Shown here piece after piece: positions 1 to 8,926 of a DNA stretch of 64,000 bases. A program made the translations under genes and the position numbers. Numbering within the stretch: position 1 is the first letter of the stretch; the number at the start of each line of letters is the position of its first letter. Location: NCBI GenBank assembly GCA_041655955.1, contig JBBAEN010000001.1, positions 620,001 through 684,000 of the forward strand, given 5' to 3'. The notes under the pieces are model-generated. The model was not told the DNA's origin. It ran no database searches and saw only the letters and a list, made by a program, of their open reading frames with translations. Source of the stretch: Micavibrio_A sp041655955. Its GTDB lineage: Bacteria > Pseudomonadota > Alphaproteobacteria > Micavibrionales > Micavibrionaceae.

Positions 1-840
1 CTCAACATCGGCAAAGTGCAGCTGCGGATTAACAACCGTAAAATCTTGATGGGGCTTCTCGAAAGCTGGGGCCTTGACGACTTCGTCCCTGTCACCCGCG
101 CCGTCGATAAATTTGAAAAAATCGGCAGGGAGGCGGTGATCGAACTTCTGGCCGGCGATGCAAAACTCTCCATCGAACAAATCGATCATGTTCTCAATCT
201 CGTTTCCATCAAAGGCAAAGCGGAAGACATCCGCGCCATTATTCCGGCCAATGCAACGATGAAAGAGGGCATCGAGGAACTCGCCTTCGTCCTCGACAAT
301 CTTGCGCACCTTCCGGATCACGCCGTGATGGGCGACCTGACCATCGTCCGCGGCCTCGATTACTACACCGGCACGGTTTATGAAACGCAATTGCTCGACG
401 TGCCGGAATTTACAGGGTCGGTTTGCTCCGGCGGGCGGTATGACGATCTGGCGGGGAGCTATATCAACAAGCATCTGCCAGGCGTTGGAATCTCCATCGG
501 CTTTTCGCGCCTCTTCGACGTTATCCGCCAGACGCGGCCCGACCTGCTCGGTATCGGCCCGAAATCGCCGGCGCATATCATGATGGTTCTGCCAAGCGAG
601 GAAGAGCGCGGCCACGCCGCCGCCACGGCCCGGACTTTGCGGGAGCGCGGCTATAATGTGGAGCTGTATCACGCGGCCAGGAAAATTCCGGATCAACTGA
701 AATATGCCAGCAAGAAAAACATCCCGTTCGTGTGGTTCCCGTTCAAGGACGGGCATCAGGTCAAAGACATGATCGGCGGAGAACAAGTCCCCGCCGATCC
801 GCAAAGCTGGTCAATAAAGACCTGTATTAAAGGTAATTGA
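1..840 (+). CDS. hisS: Histidine--tRNA ligase, C-terminal part
   Basis: This frame is open from the first base, so the gene begins upstream of the window and only about 280 C-terminal residues are present. Histidyl-tRNA synthetase charges tRNA-His in the cytoplasm. The class II histidine motif VRGLDYYTGTVYE, the GGRYDDL motif and the motif 3 stretch GVGISIGFSRLF are visible, followed by an anticodon-binding domain (MMVLPSEEERGHAA onward). The stop codon overlaps the 3' end of a convergent hypothetical gene by 14 bases. The product call is secure; the true start cannot be seen here. Confidence 0.95.
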   Translation, partial: LNIGKVQLRINNRKILMGLLESWGLDDFVPVTRAVDKFEKIGREAVIELLAGDAKLSIEQIDHVLNLVSIKGKAEDIRAIIPANATMKEGIEELAFVLDNLAHLPDHAVMGDLTIVRGLDYYTGTVYETQLLDVPEFTGSVCSGGRYDDLAGSYINKHLPGVGISIGFSRLFDVIRQTRPDLLGIGPKSPAHIMMVLPSEEERGHAAATARTLRERGYNVELYHAARKIPDQLKYASKKNIPFVWFPFKDGHQVKDMIGGEQVPADPQSWSIKTCIKGN

Positions 841-1429
841 TGGTCGGAGAATTTTTCGCCCGTTCCCATTCGGGCTTCTCCATATCCGATTTGCGCGTCA
901 TAAGCCCGGCGCCCAAAACCTTGTACTCTTTATTATCGCTGCCGACCCCGTAAACACTTACATGGGCCGTATGATGCGGCGGGTATGGGATGCTTGGATA
1001 CGCCCCCATGATGCCTTCTTTTACAGGATCGCCCGATGAATATTTCTCTTCGACAACGATTTTTGTAATCGCTATATCGGATGAAACAAAACTTGTATTG
1101 CCGGAAAAGCCCATTCCTCGATCCAGCGATTTCGTCAGCTTCATTTTGACCGGCTTTTCACTTTCCGGATAATCGGGATTTTCGCCAGTCGAACGAACAG
1201 TCACTTCATAGTAAGATCCTATGCTCGCCGGTTTCTTTTCACTGCCTTCGTTTTCGGCTTTATAATGAAGAAGGACGCCATCTTTCTTCTCAAGCGTCGC
1301 TTCAAAACCTTTTACATTGATTTCAAGCACGGGGGCCTCAACGCGAATGCCATTTCGCCGGTTGCTGCCTTCTATGCTGCTTCCCTTAAAAATACCTCGC
1401 AGATTGGAAACGAGATTGGATAAATTCAT
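827..1429 (-). CDS. Hypothetical protein
   Basis: A 200-residue protein of no family I recognise. I chose the internal ATG at 1429 over a start six codons upstream because AGGAGAG lies five bases before it. The N-terminus (MNLSNLVSNLRGIF) could be a short amphipathic helix, but there is no clear signal peptide or membrane segment. The rest is rich in beta-type and charged residues, with a Pro/His/Tyr stretch (PYPPHHTAHVSVYGVG) near residue 155. It converges on hisS and overlaps its stop. No function is inferred. Confidence 0.75.
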   Translation of the reverse strand: MNLSNLVSNLRGIFKGSSIEGSNRRNGIRVEAPVLEINVKGFEATLEKKDGVLLHYKAENEGSEKKPASIGSYYEVTVRSTGENPDYPESEKPVKMKLTKSLDRGMGFSGNTSFVSSDIAITKIVVEEKYSSGDPVKEGIMGAYPSIPYPPHHTAHVSVYGVGSDNKEYKVLGAGLMTRKSDMEKPEWERAKNSPTINYL

Positions 1430-1527
1430 AATAACTCTCCTACACATTAACTTATGGAAACGAAATTAGGCTGGTTGGATCGGATACGTCAAGCTATAAA
1501 ACTATTAAGAACAACGAGGCTTCCACC

Positions 1528-2157
1528 ATGCGCCATTTCCTGCCCATCCTGACGGTTCTTCTAACCCTTGCGTCGCCATCGCAGGCAGAGGAAAAAAAGC
1601 CGGAAGAAATAGCCCCCACCACCCCCGCCGAAAATGCGGGCCGCTTCGCGCCTGATTTTTGCGATTTTGAAATCACCTTCCCCGAAGCGCCCGCCGCCGC
1701 GCAAAAATGCGTTCCCGGCGCGCAATGCTATGACGTGCAAAGCTATACGATGGTTTACGATCTGCGCACCACCGTGGATATCTCCATAACCTGCACCCCC
1801 CTGACACCCGAAGCCGCGAAGCAATATAGCGAGCCTGTGATGAAGGCGGCGCTTGCGGGCATGATCGATAATAGGAGACTCAGCACCCACGATATCCGTT
1901 TTGAAAAAATGGAAAACGGCACGAAGAGTGCGGCGATTACCGGCGTCGGCAAAACGGGCCGGCAGGACAAGATTTATTCGGCCCAGATCTGGGTCGGGCC
2001 CAATTCGATCTTTACGGTTCAGGCGGAGCTGATCGGCGGGGCGCACGATGTGGCCGATAAATCCTTCCGCGACATTCTCCAAAGCCTGAAACATAAAGGC
2101 GGGAAACAAATCCCGCGCCCCGCGAAAGCGATCATCCCGAAACTTGGCAACCAGTAA
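1528..2157 (+). CDS. Exported hypothetical protein
   Basis: A 209-residue protein with a classical signal peptide (MRHFLPILTVLLTLASPSQA), so probably periplasmic. The mature part has four cysteines (FCDFEI, QKCVPG, AQCYDV, ITCTPL) within the first 70 or so residues, which suggests disulfides. The C-terminus is basic and proline-containing. A CGAGG sequence precedes the ATG. It stands alone between convergent or divergent neighbours, and I recognise no domain. Confidence 0.8.
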   Translation: MRHFLPILTVLLTLASPSQAEEKKPEEIAPTTPAENAGRFAPDFCDFEITFPEAPAAAQKCVPGAQCYDVQSYTMVYDLRTTVDISITCTPLTPEAAKQYSEPVMKAALAGMIDNRRLSTHDIRFEKMENGTKSAAITGVGKTGRQDKIYSAQIWVGPNSIFTVQAELIGGAHDVADKSFRDILQSLKHKGGKQIPRPAKAIIPKLGNQ

Positions 2158-2231
2158 CCAATAAGCCCGCGCCGTTCCCTTCGCTCCCTTTATCATGAAC
2201 CGCCGCCGGAACGGCGCTATCAGGCAGAGCT

Positions 2232-2639
2232 TCAGCCCGCCGCCAGCCCCTTGATTCTTTCCACCATCGCGAAAAATCCGTTGCGGCGGTTCGGGGACAG
2301 ATTTTCGGACAGGCCGATTTGCGCGAAAGCCTCTTCGATATTCACGGCGGCGATGTCCCGCGCCGTTTTCCCCTCATAGGCGGCAAGGACGATATAGACC
2401 AGCCCCTTTGTAATCCTGCCGTCGCTGTCGGCGTGGAAATGAAACCGCCCCGCATCGTCGCGCGTATAATGCAGCCAGACTTTTGAAACGCAGCCCTTCA
2501 CCTCGGTCGCGTCCGTCTTCAGCGCGTCCTCCATCGGCGGCACGGAATCCCCCAGCTCGATAAGATACTGGTAGCGCCCCTCCCAATCGTCAAAGAGAGA
2601 AAAATTTTCCGTCAGTTCTGCAAGCGGTGTAATCGTCAT
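2232..2639 (-). CDS. sufE: SufE family cysteine desulfurase activator
   Basis: SufE accepts persulfide sulfur from the SufS desulfurase and passes it to the Fe-S scaffold. The protein is about 135 residues, the usual size. The acceptor cysteine is C50 in VKGCVSKVWL, and the typical C-terminal NRRNGFFAMVERIK is present. The frame stays open for 42 codons upstream, but the ATG at 2639 (MTITPLAEL) matches the normal SufE N-terminus. No strong ribosome site precedes it, so the start is tentative. It is divergent from clpX, with no other suf gene nearby. Confidence 0.88.
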   Translation of the reverse strand: MTITPLAELTENFSLFDDWEGRYQYLIELGDSVPPMEDALKTDATEVKGCVSKVWLHYTRDDAGRFHFHADSDGRITKGLVYIVLAAYEGKTARDIAAVNIEEAFAQIGLSENLSPNRRNGFFAMVERIKGLAAG

Positions 2640-2812
2640 CTTATGGAATTCACAAAATTTTAATGTTCCCGGTGCTTTGATATACGTATAACGAAGAGGA
2701 ATGGAAAGAGTCATTTTGTCGGAAAGCCCCTTGCAGGAGGAGCATCCGGCGGCTAGTTTAAACATTATGATTCAATTCCTTCCCACGAAAAAGGAACAGG
2801 CGGGCGGACAAT

Positions 2813-4108
2813 ATGAGCAAAACGGAAAAAACAGACAGCAAGAACACACTGTATTGCTCCTTCTGCGGTAAAAGCCAGCATGAGGTCAGGAAACTTATCG
2901 CCGGCCCGAACGTGTTTATCTGCAATGAATGCGTCGAGCTTTGCATGGATATTATCCGTGAAGAGGATAAATCCTCCCTCGTCCGCTCCGGCGAAGGCGT
3001 TCCGACGCCATCCGAAATCCGCACCGTTCTCGACGATTATGTCATTGGGCAAGACCGCGCGAAACGCGTCCTCTCCGTCGCCGTCCACAACCACTATAAG
3101 CGCCTTGAAAATGGCGGGCATGGTTCCGGCTCCGATATCGAGCTTGCGAAATCCAACATTCTTCTCGTCGGCCCGACAGGCTGCGGTAAAACGCTTCTGG
3201 CCCAGACGCTCGCGAAAATCATCGACGTCCCCTTCACCATGGCGGACGCCACGACCCTGACCGAAGCGGGCTATGTCGGCGAGGATGTCGAAAACATCGT
3301 TTTGAAACTGCTTCAGGCGTCCGATTATAACGTCGAGCGGGCGCAGCGCGGCATCGTCTATATTGACGAGATCGACAAAATCTCCCGCAAGGGCGACAAT
3401 CCGTCCATCACCCGCGACGTGTCGGGCGAAGGCGTGCAGCAGGCGCTTTTGAAACTGATGGAAGGCACGGTCGCAAGCGTCCCCCCGCAAGGCGGGCGCA
3501 AACATCCGCAGCAGGAATTTTTACAGGTGGATACGTCCAACATCCTCTTCATCTGCGGCGGCGCGTTCGCGGGGATTGAAAAAATCCTCGCCAATAAAGG
3601 GCGCGGCACGACGATCGGTTTCGGCGCGGACGTCAAATCGCTGGACGACAAGAAAACGGGCGAACTGCTGCGCAATCTGGAGCCGGAAGATCTCTTGAAA
3701 TTCGGCCTTATCCCTGAATTTGTCGGCCGCCTCCCCGTCTTCGCGACGCTTGAGGATCTCGACGAAGCGGCGCTGATCTCCATCCTGACCGAACCGAAAA
3801 ACGCGCTTGTAAAGCAATATCAGCGGCTCTTTGAAATGGAAGGCACAAAGCTCGAATTTTCCGACGATGCCCTTTCCGCAATTGCGAAGAAAGCCATCGA
3901 GCGTAAAACCGGCGCGCGCGGCCTGCGCTCCATCATGGAAAACATGCTGATGGACACGATGTACGAGCTGCCCGACAAGGAAGGCGTCGAAAAAGTCATC
4001 GTTTCCAAGGAAAGCGTCGATGACGGAAAGCCCCCCGTCTATGTACTCGGCGCCGAAGGCGGCGGTTCCAAAAAGAAAAAGAAGGAAGCCGAGGCCGTCG
4101 AGGCATAA
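2813..4108 (+). CDS. clpX: ATP-dependent Clp protease ATP-binding subunit ClpX
   Basis: ClpX is the AAA+ unfoldase that feeds tagged substrates to ClpP. The N-terminal C4 zinc-binding domain has Cys15, Cys18, Cys37 and Cys40 (CSFCGK, CNECVELC). Walker A is GPTGCGKT near residue 120 and Walker B is VYIDEIDKI. The substrate loop GYVGEDVEN and sensor region ERKTGARGLRSI are present. At 431 residues it is full length, with a lysine-rich tail (GGSKKKKKEAEAVEA). ClpP and Lon, often adjacent in proteobacteria, are not downstream here, so clpX is a single gene followed by its own terminator. Confidence 0.97.
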   Translation: MSKTEKTDSKNTLYCSFCGKSQHEVRKLIAGPNVFICNECVELCMDIIREEDKSSLVRSGEGVPTPSEIRTVLDDYVIGQDRAKRVLSVAVHNHYKRLENGGHGSGSDIELAKSNILLVGPTGCGKTLLAQTLAKIIDVPFTMADATTLTEAGYVGEDVENIVLKLLQASDYNVERAQRGIVYIDEIDKISRKGDNPSITRDVSGEGVQQALLKLMEGTVASVPPQGGRKHPQQEFLQVDTSNILFICGGAFAGIEKILANKGRGTTIGFGADVKSLDDKKTGELLRNLEPEDLLKFGLIPEFVGRLPVFATLEDLDEAALISILTEPKNALVKQYQRLFEMEGTKLEFSDDALSAIAKKAIERKTGARGLRSIMENMLMDTMYELPDKEGVEKVIVSKESVDDGKPPVYVLGAEGGGSKKKKKEAEAVEA

Positions 4109-4160
4109 GCCTTCCCCGCAGGGACGAACGAAGGCAGGCACACGAAAGCAGGCACAAACG

Positions 4161-4189
4161 AAGCGGCCCCGTTGCGGGCCGCTTTCTTT
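4161..4189 (+). terminator. Intrinsic terminator of clpX
   Basis: A perfect 9-bp stem (AAGCGGCCC / GGGCCGCTT) with a six-base loop is followed by a T-rich tract. It lies about 50 bases after the clpX stop. Confidence 0.85.
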
Positions 4190-4302
4190 AGGGCTTCCCC
4201 TTTCCTTAACCGCGTATTATCCTTTTCTCAGTATTCTTTCCTGTGTAGCTGAATCCGCTTTATTCAAACAGTCAAAAAGCTTGTTGCAAGGAGAGCGAAG
4301 AG

Positions 4303-5262
4303 ATGGGCGCGCCCAACCTGAAACCCAATCCCGCAAAGCGCTACAAACTTATTACGCGCTCCGACATGGACGGGCTTGTCTGTGCCGTCCTGCTGAAAGA
4401 ACTCGGCATCATCGACGATATTTCCTTCGCCCATCCCAAGGACATGCAAGACGGGCTTGTCGATGTCGATGGCGACGTTATCACGACCAACCTGCCTTAC
4501 GTCCCCGGCGTCTATATGGCGTTCGACCACCACGCCAGCGAAACGGCGCGCATCAAAAACACGCCGAAAAATCACGTCATTACGCCGGACGCGCCCTCCG
4601 CCGCCCGCGTCGTCTATGATTATTTCGGCGGCAGGGAAGCCTTCCCCACCATTTCGACAGAGATGATGGACGCCGTGGACAAGGCGGATTCCGCGGCCTT
4701 TTCAAAAGACGACATTCTGGGCGCGAAAGGCTGGGATCTGCTCAGCTTCATCATGGATGCGCGCACCGGCCTTGGCCGTTTCCGTGATTTTAATATTTCC
4801 AACTACCAACTAATGATGAAGCTGATAGACGCGGTGCAGGAAACGCAATCGATCGATTCCATTCTCGCCATGCCGGACGTGAAAGAGCGCGTGGATATTT
4901 ATTACGCCCATCAGGATAAATTCAAGGAACAGATCGAACGCTGCGCGCGGATGCACGGCAACCTTGTTTTACTGGATCTGCGTAAGGAAGACACGATCTG
5001 GGCGGGCAACCGTTTCATGATTTACGCCCTCTTCCCCCAATGCAATATTTCCATGCATGTCATGTGGGGAAAGAACAAACAGAATACCGTGCTGGCCATC
5101 GGAAAATCCATCCTCAGCAGGACGAGCAAAACGGATGTCGGCGCTCTGTGCCTCGCCCATGGCGGCGGCGGGCATGATGCCGCCGGAACATGCCAGATCC
5201 CGAATTTAAAATCCGATGAAACGATTCAGGAAATTATCGGCAGGATAAATGCGGATGGCTGA
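4303..5262 (+). CDS. DHH family phosphoesterase
   Basis: A 319-residue member of the DHH superfamily (RecJ / nanoRNase / exopolyphosphatase-like, two-metal phosphoesterases). The DHH domain shows Asp21 and Asp23 (TRSDMDG) and the namesake motif FDHHAS at about residue 74. The C-terminal DHHA1 motif is GGGGHDAAGTC near residue 285. The metal ligands appear intact, so an active enzyme is expected. The substrate cannot be told from sequence: nanoRNA, cyclic dinucleotide breakdown products or polyphosphate are all possible. The start is supported by AAGGAGA eight bases before the ATG. It is a single gene. Confidence 0.88.
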   Translation: MGAPNLKPNPAKRYKLITRSDMDGLVCAVLLKELGIIDDISFAHPKDMQDGLVDVDGDVITTNLPYVPGVYMAFDHHASETARIKNTPKNHVITPDAPSAARVVYDYFGGREAFPTISTEMMDAVDKADSAAFSKDDILGAKGWDLLSFIMDARTGLGRFRDFNISNYQLMMKLIDAVQETQSIDSILAMPDVKERVDIYYAHQDKFKEQIERCARMHGNLVLLDLRKEDTIWAGNRFMIYALFPQCNISMHVMWGKNKQNTVLAIGKSILSRTSKTDVGALCLAHGGGGHDAAGTCQIPNLKSDETIQEIIGRINADG

Positions 5263-5396
5263 AACGGGGGCGCCGGTTCGCGTCCTTGTGGTACGGGAGG
5301 TCGGTTCACAACCTTATGGGTAACCCCGCCCTTATGCTATCCGGCCCTTACGCTATCCCGCCCTTATCCGCGCCCCCGCGTTCCCGCGCCCTTTCC

Positions 5397-6005
5397 TTAT
5401 AATTTCTGTACCGGAAACTCCGCAAAGAGCTTGAGCGGCAGCACGGCGGCGCCCTGCCGTGAAACAAAGGCCTGAAGCTGGCTGATAAATCCAGGCGGCA
5501 AGGCCTTCATCGTTTCCACCGTATCGTCATCCAGCGCGTTTTTCAGGCAGCAGCCCCGATCGATAGCGAAACGGAACGTGCTTTCCTGCATGCCATAAAT
5601 GGCCGATCGCAAAGGCTGATCCCTGTTATTATGGATGTCGCACCCTCTCCCGTAAAAATCTCCGGCGGCTTCGATATCGCCCTTCATACAGAAAAAATTC
5701 AGGCATCCATCCATATAGGACTGGCCGCTGGCGCCGCGGTCGAGCAAGGCCATCGCATATTCCTCGCGCCCGTAACTGGCCGCATATAGCACCATCCTGT
5801 CCAGCGCGTGCTGGGCGCACGGCATGTCTATGACCCGTTTGAAGGCGGGATAATCGTTTTTGACGAAAGCCTCAATCAAAAGCTGTTCGGGATCCTTGTC
5901 CGGGTCGATTTTCCCTTTACAAGGCGCCGAGAACTGAATCCGCAATGCTTCGCGGTCTGGATTGGCTCCGCTCGCAACAGAAAGCCGTGTTTGATAGCTG
6001 AACAT
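5397..6005 (-). CDS. Ankyrin-repeat-like protein
   Basis: A 202-residue soluble protein. Its centre resembles degenerate ankyrin repeats: helices such as LYAASYGREEYAMALLDRG, then a further turn at CDIHNNRDQPLRSAIYG. Such folds mediate protein contacts. There is no signal peptide. The start is supported by GGGGAGAG five bases before the ATG. The C-terminal part from about residue 150 is not repeat-like. The partner is unknown and the repeat assignment is an inference from pattern only. Confidence 0.65.
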   Translation of the reverse strand: MFSYQTRLSVASGANPDREALRIQFSAPCKGKIDPDKDPEQLLIEAFVKNDYPAFKRVIDMPCAQHALDRMVLYAASYGREEYAMALLDRGASGQSYMDGCLNFFCMKGDIEAAGDFYGRGCDIHNNRDQPLRSAIYGMQESTFRFAIDRGCCLKNALDDDTVETMKALPPGFISQLQAFVSRQGAAVLPLKLFAEFPVQKL

Positions 6006-6378
6006 ATAAACTCTCCCCCATATATAATTTTCCTTATATCAGATTTATTTTCATAAGAGAACATTGTTTTGCCCCGCCCCCGAACCGGAACCGGATCCGG
6101 CCCGCCTTGTACGGGGAAAATCCACCCCGCGCCCCGTCTTTCAGGCGACGTACCGCGCTACACCCCCGCCCGCCCGCCGCAATCTCCCGCAGCTCTCCCG
6201 CAAATCCTCCGCAAATCCCCCGCAATCCCGCGCAATCCTCCGGCCCACCTCCGCAGCACGCACGGGCCGTTCCGGGCGCGCCGGAGCCTCCCCCCGCAAG
6301 CTCCTGCAAGGCTCCCGCCTTTTTTCACGCCCTTTCATGCACTTTCCAAACAAGGCGGGGAAAGATAGACTGTCTTTC
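6006..6378. other. Intergenic region between divergent genes, C-rich
   Basis: This 373-base stretch separates the ankyrin-like gene from the LD-carboxypeptidase gene. The first 60 bases are AT-rich and probably hold the leftward promoter. The rest is extremely C-rich with a degenerate tandem repeat at 6174-6242. Open frames here translate to Pro/Arg-only sequence and are not credible genes. Confidence 0.6.
6174..6242. repeat. Degenerate C-rich tandem repeat
   Basis: About six imperfect copies of an 11-12 base unit of the form CCCGCAAATCCT lie upstream of the LD-carboxypeptidase gene. Unit length drifts between 9 and 13 bases. Confidence 0.6.
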
Positions 6379-7275
6379 ATGATTTGCACGATGCCCCCCG
6401 CCCTGCAACAGGGCGATATGATTGGCGTAATGGCCCCGTCCAGCCGCATATCCCGCGCCGAACTCGACGCCGGAAAAGCCGCCCTTGAGGAGAGGGGCTA
6501 CAAGGTCGCCCTCCACCCTCAATGTCATGAAACCCTGCACCAGTCGGCGGGGACACATCAACAAAAACTGGCGGCCCTGCATGAACTCGCGGGCGATCCC
6601 GCCGTCAAGGCCGTTATCTTTGCCACGGGCGGCAACCGCGCCCTGCATCTGCTCGATGGAATCGATTATGACCTGATCGCCGCCAACCCCAAAATCTATA
6701 TGGGGTTTTCCGATTGTACGGCGCTTTTGAACGCCATCACGGCGCGGGCGGGGCTTGTCACCTATCACGGCCCCGTCCTGAAGCGGATACCGTCAAACCC
6801 CCAGCTTGACGATACGCTGGCGCTTTTGGCGGGCGCAGCAAAATCCATTTCCCTGTCCGGCGCGGCATCCCTGAACGGCCCCCACGAACAAGCGGCAGGA
6901 TTACTGGCGGGCGGCAACCTCTCCCTTATCCGCGCGATGCAGCCGCGCGACCTGCCGCCGCTGGACGGGGCCGTCCTTTTCCTCGAAGACGTCGCCGAAG
7001 AATACAGCAAGCTGGATCGCGATCTCTGCGCCCTGCGCCGCTCCGGCATGCTGGACAATCTGTCCGCGCTCATTTTCGGCGGCTTTACGGATATGACGGA
7101 TACAGGCTCCGTCCCGTTCGGCTTTTCATTCGCGGAGATTGTCCGCGAGAACACGCAAGGGCTTTCCATCCCCATCCTCACAGGCGCGCCGTTCGGCCAT
7201 GACAAGGCCCTGCTCCGCACCTTCCCCATCGGCGCGCAGGTGCGGCTTGAGGCGGACCGGCTTCACATTCTATAA
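6379..7275 (+). CDS. ldcA: LD-carboxypeptidase (peptidase family S66)
   Basis: LdcA-type enzymes remove the terminal D-Ala from murein tetrapeptides in the cytoplasm during cell-wall recycling; the same family includes the MccF microcin-resistance peptidases. The catalytic serine is in GFSDCTALLNA near residue 115. The glutamate of the family triad probably lies in the LFLEDVAEE region, and the histidine is in GAPFGHDKA near residue 275. The length (298 residues) is normal. The frame is open far upstream but that part is low-complexity Pro/Arg sequence, so I place the start at the ATG at 6379. A second ATG lies four codons on. No good ribosome site separates them. Confidence 0.87.
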   Translation: MICTMPPALQQGDMIGVMAPSSRISRAELDAGKAALEERGYKVALHPQCHETLHQSAGTHQQKLAALHELAGDPAVKAVIFATGGNRALHLLDGIDYDLIAANPKIYMGFSDCTALLNAITARAGLVTYHGPVLKRIPSNPQLDDTLALLAGAAKSISLSGAASLNGPHEQAAGLLAGGNLSLIRAMQPRDLPPLDGAVLFLEDVAEEYSKLDRDLCALRRSGMLDNLSALIFGGFTDMTDTGSVPFGFSFAEIVRENTQGLSIPILTGAPFGHDKALLRTFPIGAQVRLEADRLHIL

Positions 7276-7286
7276 TCCGTCGCCTG

Positions 7287-7496
7287 TTAGTGGATTGTCA
7301 TATTTTGAATAAACGGGCTTTTCGGTAAAGCCTTGCCGAAAAGAGTGATCTCAAGCAACACCCGCCTATGATCCTCCGGCACGTCCCGCGCGGCTTTCAG
7401 CCGCTCATGCACCATCCTAACCCGCCCCTCGCGCCCCTCTTCCATGGCGCGCTTTAAAATGCGTTTTATCAATATGTCCCGGCTCGTCGGCTCCAT
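7287..7496 (-). CDS. Small hypothetical protein
   Basis: A 69-residue, strongly charged, helical-looking protein (KRILKRAMEEGREGRVRMVHERLKAA). It is convergent with the LD-carboxypeptidase gene, whose stop lies 11 bases away. There is no clear ribosome-binding site, and an AT-rich stretch that could be a promoter lies just upstream. Composition looks protein-like, but no family is recognised and it could be spurious. Confidence 0.5.
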   Translation of the reverse strand: MEPTSRDILIKRILKRAMEEGREGRVRMVHERLKAARDVPEDHRRVLLEITLFGKALPKSPFIQNMTIH

Positions 7497-7587
7497 GCTT
7501 AAAATTTTATTGATAAAAAGTTAAGAAAAAGCGAATCTCCCGCTCCGCCCCCTTGTTTTCTGCGGGTTCGGGGATTATAGGAATGCC

Positions 7588-7926
7588 ATGACCTTTGTCG
7601 TGACCGATGTTTGCATCGCCTGTAAATACACTGATTGCGTTGAAGTCTGCCCCGTAGATTGTTTCTATGAGGGCGAGAACATGCTCGTCATCAATCCGGA
7701 CGAATGTATTGATTGCGGCGTGTGCGAGCCGGAATGCCCGATCGAGGCCATCATTCCCGACATAGATCCGCGGGCCGAGGCGTTTTTAGAGCTGAACCGC
7801 GAATATGCCGCCAAATGGCCGGTCATCACCCGCATGAAAGCCCCCCTGCCGAACGCCGAAGCGCTCAAGGACAAGAAAAACAAGCTGGAAGAAGACTTTA
7901 GCCCCAATCCCGGAGAAGGCGATTGA
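7588..7926 (+). CDS. fdxA: Seven-iron ferredoxin FdxA
   Basis: A 112-residue 3Fe-4S/4Fe-4S ferredoxin, a cytoplasmic electron carrier. The cysteines sit in the standard pattern: CIACKYTDCVEVCPVDC at residues 9-25 and CIDCGVCEPECP at 40-51. The C-terminal extension (residues 55-112) is typical of the alphaproteobacterial FdxA type. AGGA precedes the ATG. It lies upstream of carD in the same direction, an arrangement common in alphaproteobacteria. Confidence 0.95.
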   Translation: MTFVVTDVCIACKYTDCVEVCPVDCFYEGENMLVINPDECIDCGVCEPECPIEAIIPDIDPRAEAFLELNREYAAKWPVITRMKAPLPNAEALKDKKNKLEEDFSPNPGEGD

Positions 7927-7990
7927 AGCAGCATTAACAAGCTCTTAGCGCCCTCCGCGCCACCATTTCACATATTACCAAACAAAAAGG

Positions 7991-8019
7991 TTGAAAATTT
8001 ACCTTTTTTTAAGTATATT
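7991..8019 (+). promoter_or_regulatory. Sigma-70-type promoter for carD
   Basis: TTGAAA and TATATT are separated by 17 bases, a near-consensus vegetative promoter. Transcription would start near 8026, leaving a leader of about 195 bases before the carD ATG. Confidence 0.6.
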
Positions 8020-8220
8020 GACCGCCATGGTTTAACGATTGCGGCCAATACGCCTTGTAAAAGCGACAGGTTTTATCCCCTGCGCCGGATAAGGTCATAT
8101 TGCCCCGAAGGTCATGGGACTATCGTTTCCCGGCATGGATGAAGAAGGACACCCCCTAAATCTTTACGGGCGTAGGGGAACTTGGTCACTGGTAATATAA
8201 ACAAGAAAAGGTGAAAAGAC

Positions 8221-8775
8221 ATGGCGAAATCGGCAGCTGACAACGACAATTTCAACAAAGGCGATTATGTGGTCTATCCTGCGCATGGCGTGGGCATGAT
8301 CGAAGGCATCGAAACCCAGACAATTTCGGGCATCGAGGTGAAATTGTACGCGATCAGCTTTGAAAAAGACCGTATGCGCCTGAAGATCCCTATTTTCAAG
8401 GCAAAGACCTCCGGCCTTCGCCGCCTTTGCACCGGCGCGCATATCAAGGACGCGCTGAAAACCCTGCAGGGCAAGGCCCGCATCCGCCGCACCATGTGGT
8501 CGCGCCGCGCACAGGAATATGAAATGAAGATCAATTCCGGCGATCCGGTTTCGATTGCGGAAGTCCTGCGCGACCTGAAACGCTCCAACGACGATGCGGA
8601 GCAATCCTATTCCGAGCGCCAGATCTATCAATCCGCGCTGGAACGCCTCGCCCGCGAAGTCGCGGCTGTCGAGAAAATCGACGAGGAAAAAGCGACCGCC
8701 AAGCTGGAAAAGCTGATGGGCACCAGCGGCGCGAAGCCTGTCATTACGCCGGACGGCGTGAAAAAGGCCGCATAG
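8221..8775 (+). CDS. carD: CarD family transcriptional regulator
   Basis: A 184-residue CarD/CdnL protein. Members bind the RNA polymerase beta subunit and stabilise open complexes, notably at rRNA promoters. The N-terminal RNAP-interaction domain (residues 11-70: KGDYVVYPAHGVGMIEGIE) is followed by a helical DNA-binding region containing MWSRRAQEYEMKINSG. The C-terminus is a lysine/alanine tail. AAAAGGTG lies nine bases upstream of the ATG. It follows fdxA but has its own promoter and an intrinsic terminator. Confidence 0.93.
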   Translation: MAKSAADNDNFNKGDYVVYPAHGVGMIEGIETQTISGIEVKLYAISFEKDRMRLKIPIFKAKTSGLRRLCTGAHIKDALKTLQGKARIRRTMWSRRAQEYEMKINSGDPVSIAEVLRDLKRSNDDAEQSYSERQIYQSALERLAREVAAVEKIDEEKATAKLEKLMGTSGAKPVITPDGVKKAA

Positions 8776-8814
8776 GCTTTCTTTTTAAAACGACATCTCT
8801 TAACGACATCTCCT

Positions 8815-8850
8815 AAGGCGGGCGGATAATAATCCCCCGCCTTTTTCTTT
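8815..8850 (+). terminator. Intrinsic terminator of carD
   Basis: An 8-bp stem (AAGGCGGG / CCCGCCTT) with a 13-base loop is followed by TTTTTCTTTT, 40 bases after the carD stop. Just before it the sequence ACGACATCTC occurs twice in tandem. Confidence 0.75.
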
Positions 8851-8926
8851 TACGGTCGAGAAGAGCGGTTTTCGCCCTGAACCATTCCGCGCCTGCTTTG
8901 TTGGAAGGGGGCAAACGGAGGAAACC

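Noticed and set aside
5263..5396. Repeated CGCCCTTATGCTATC-like words after the DHH gene
   Set aside because: Two or three short imperfect copies in GC-rich intergenic DNA; too small and diverged to call an element.
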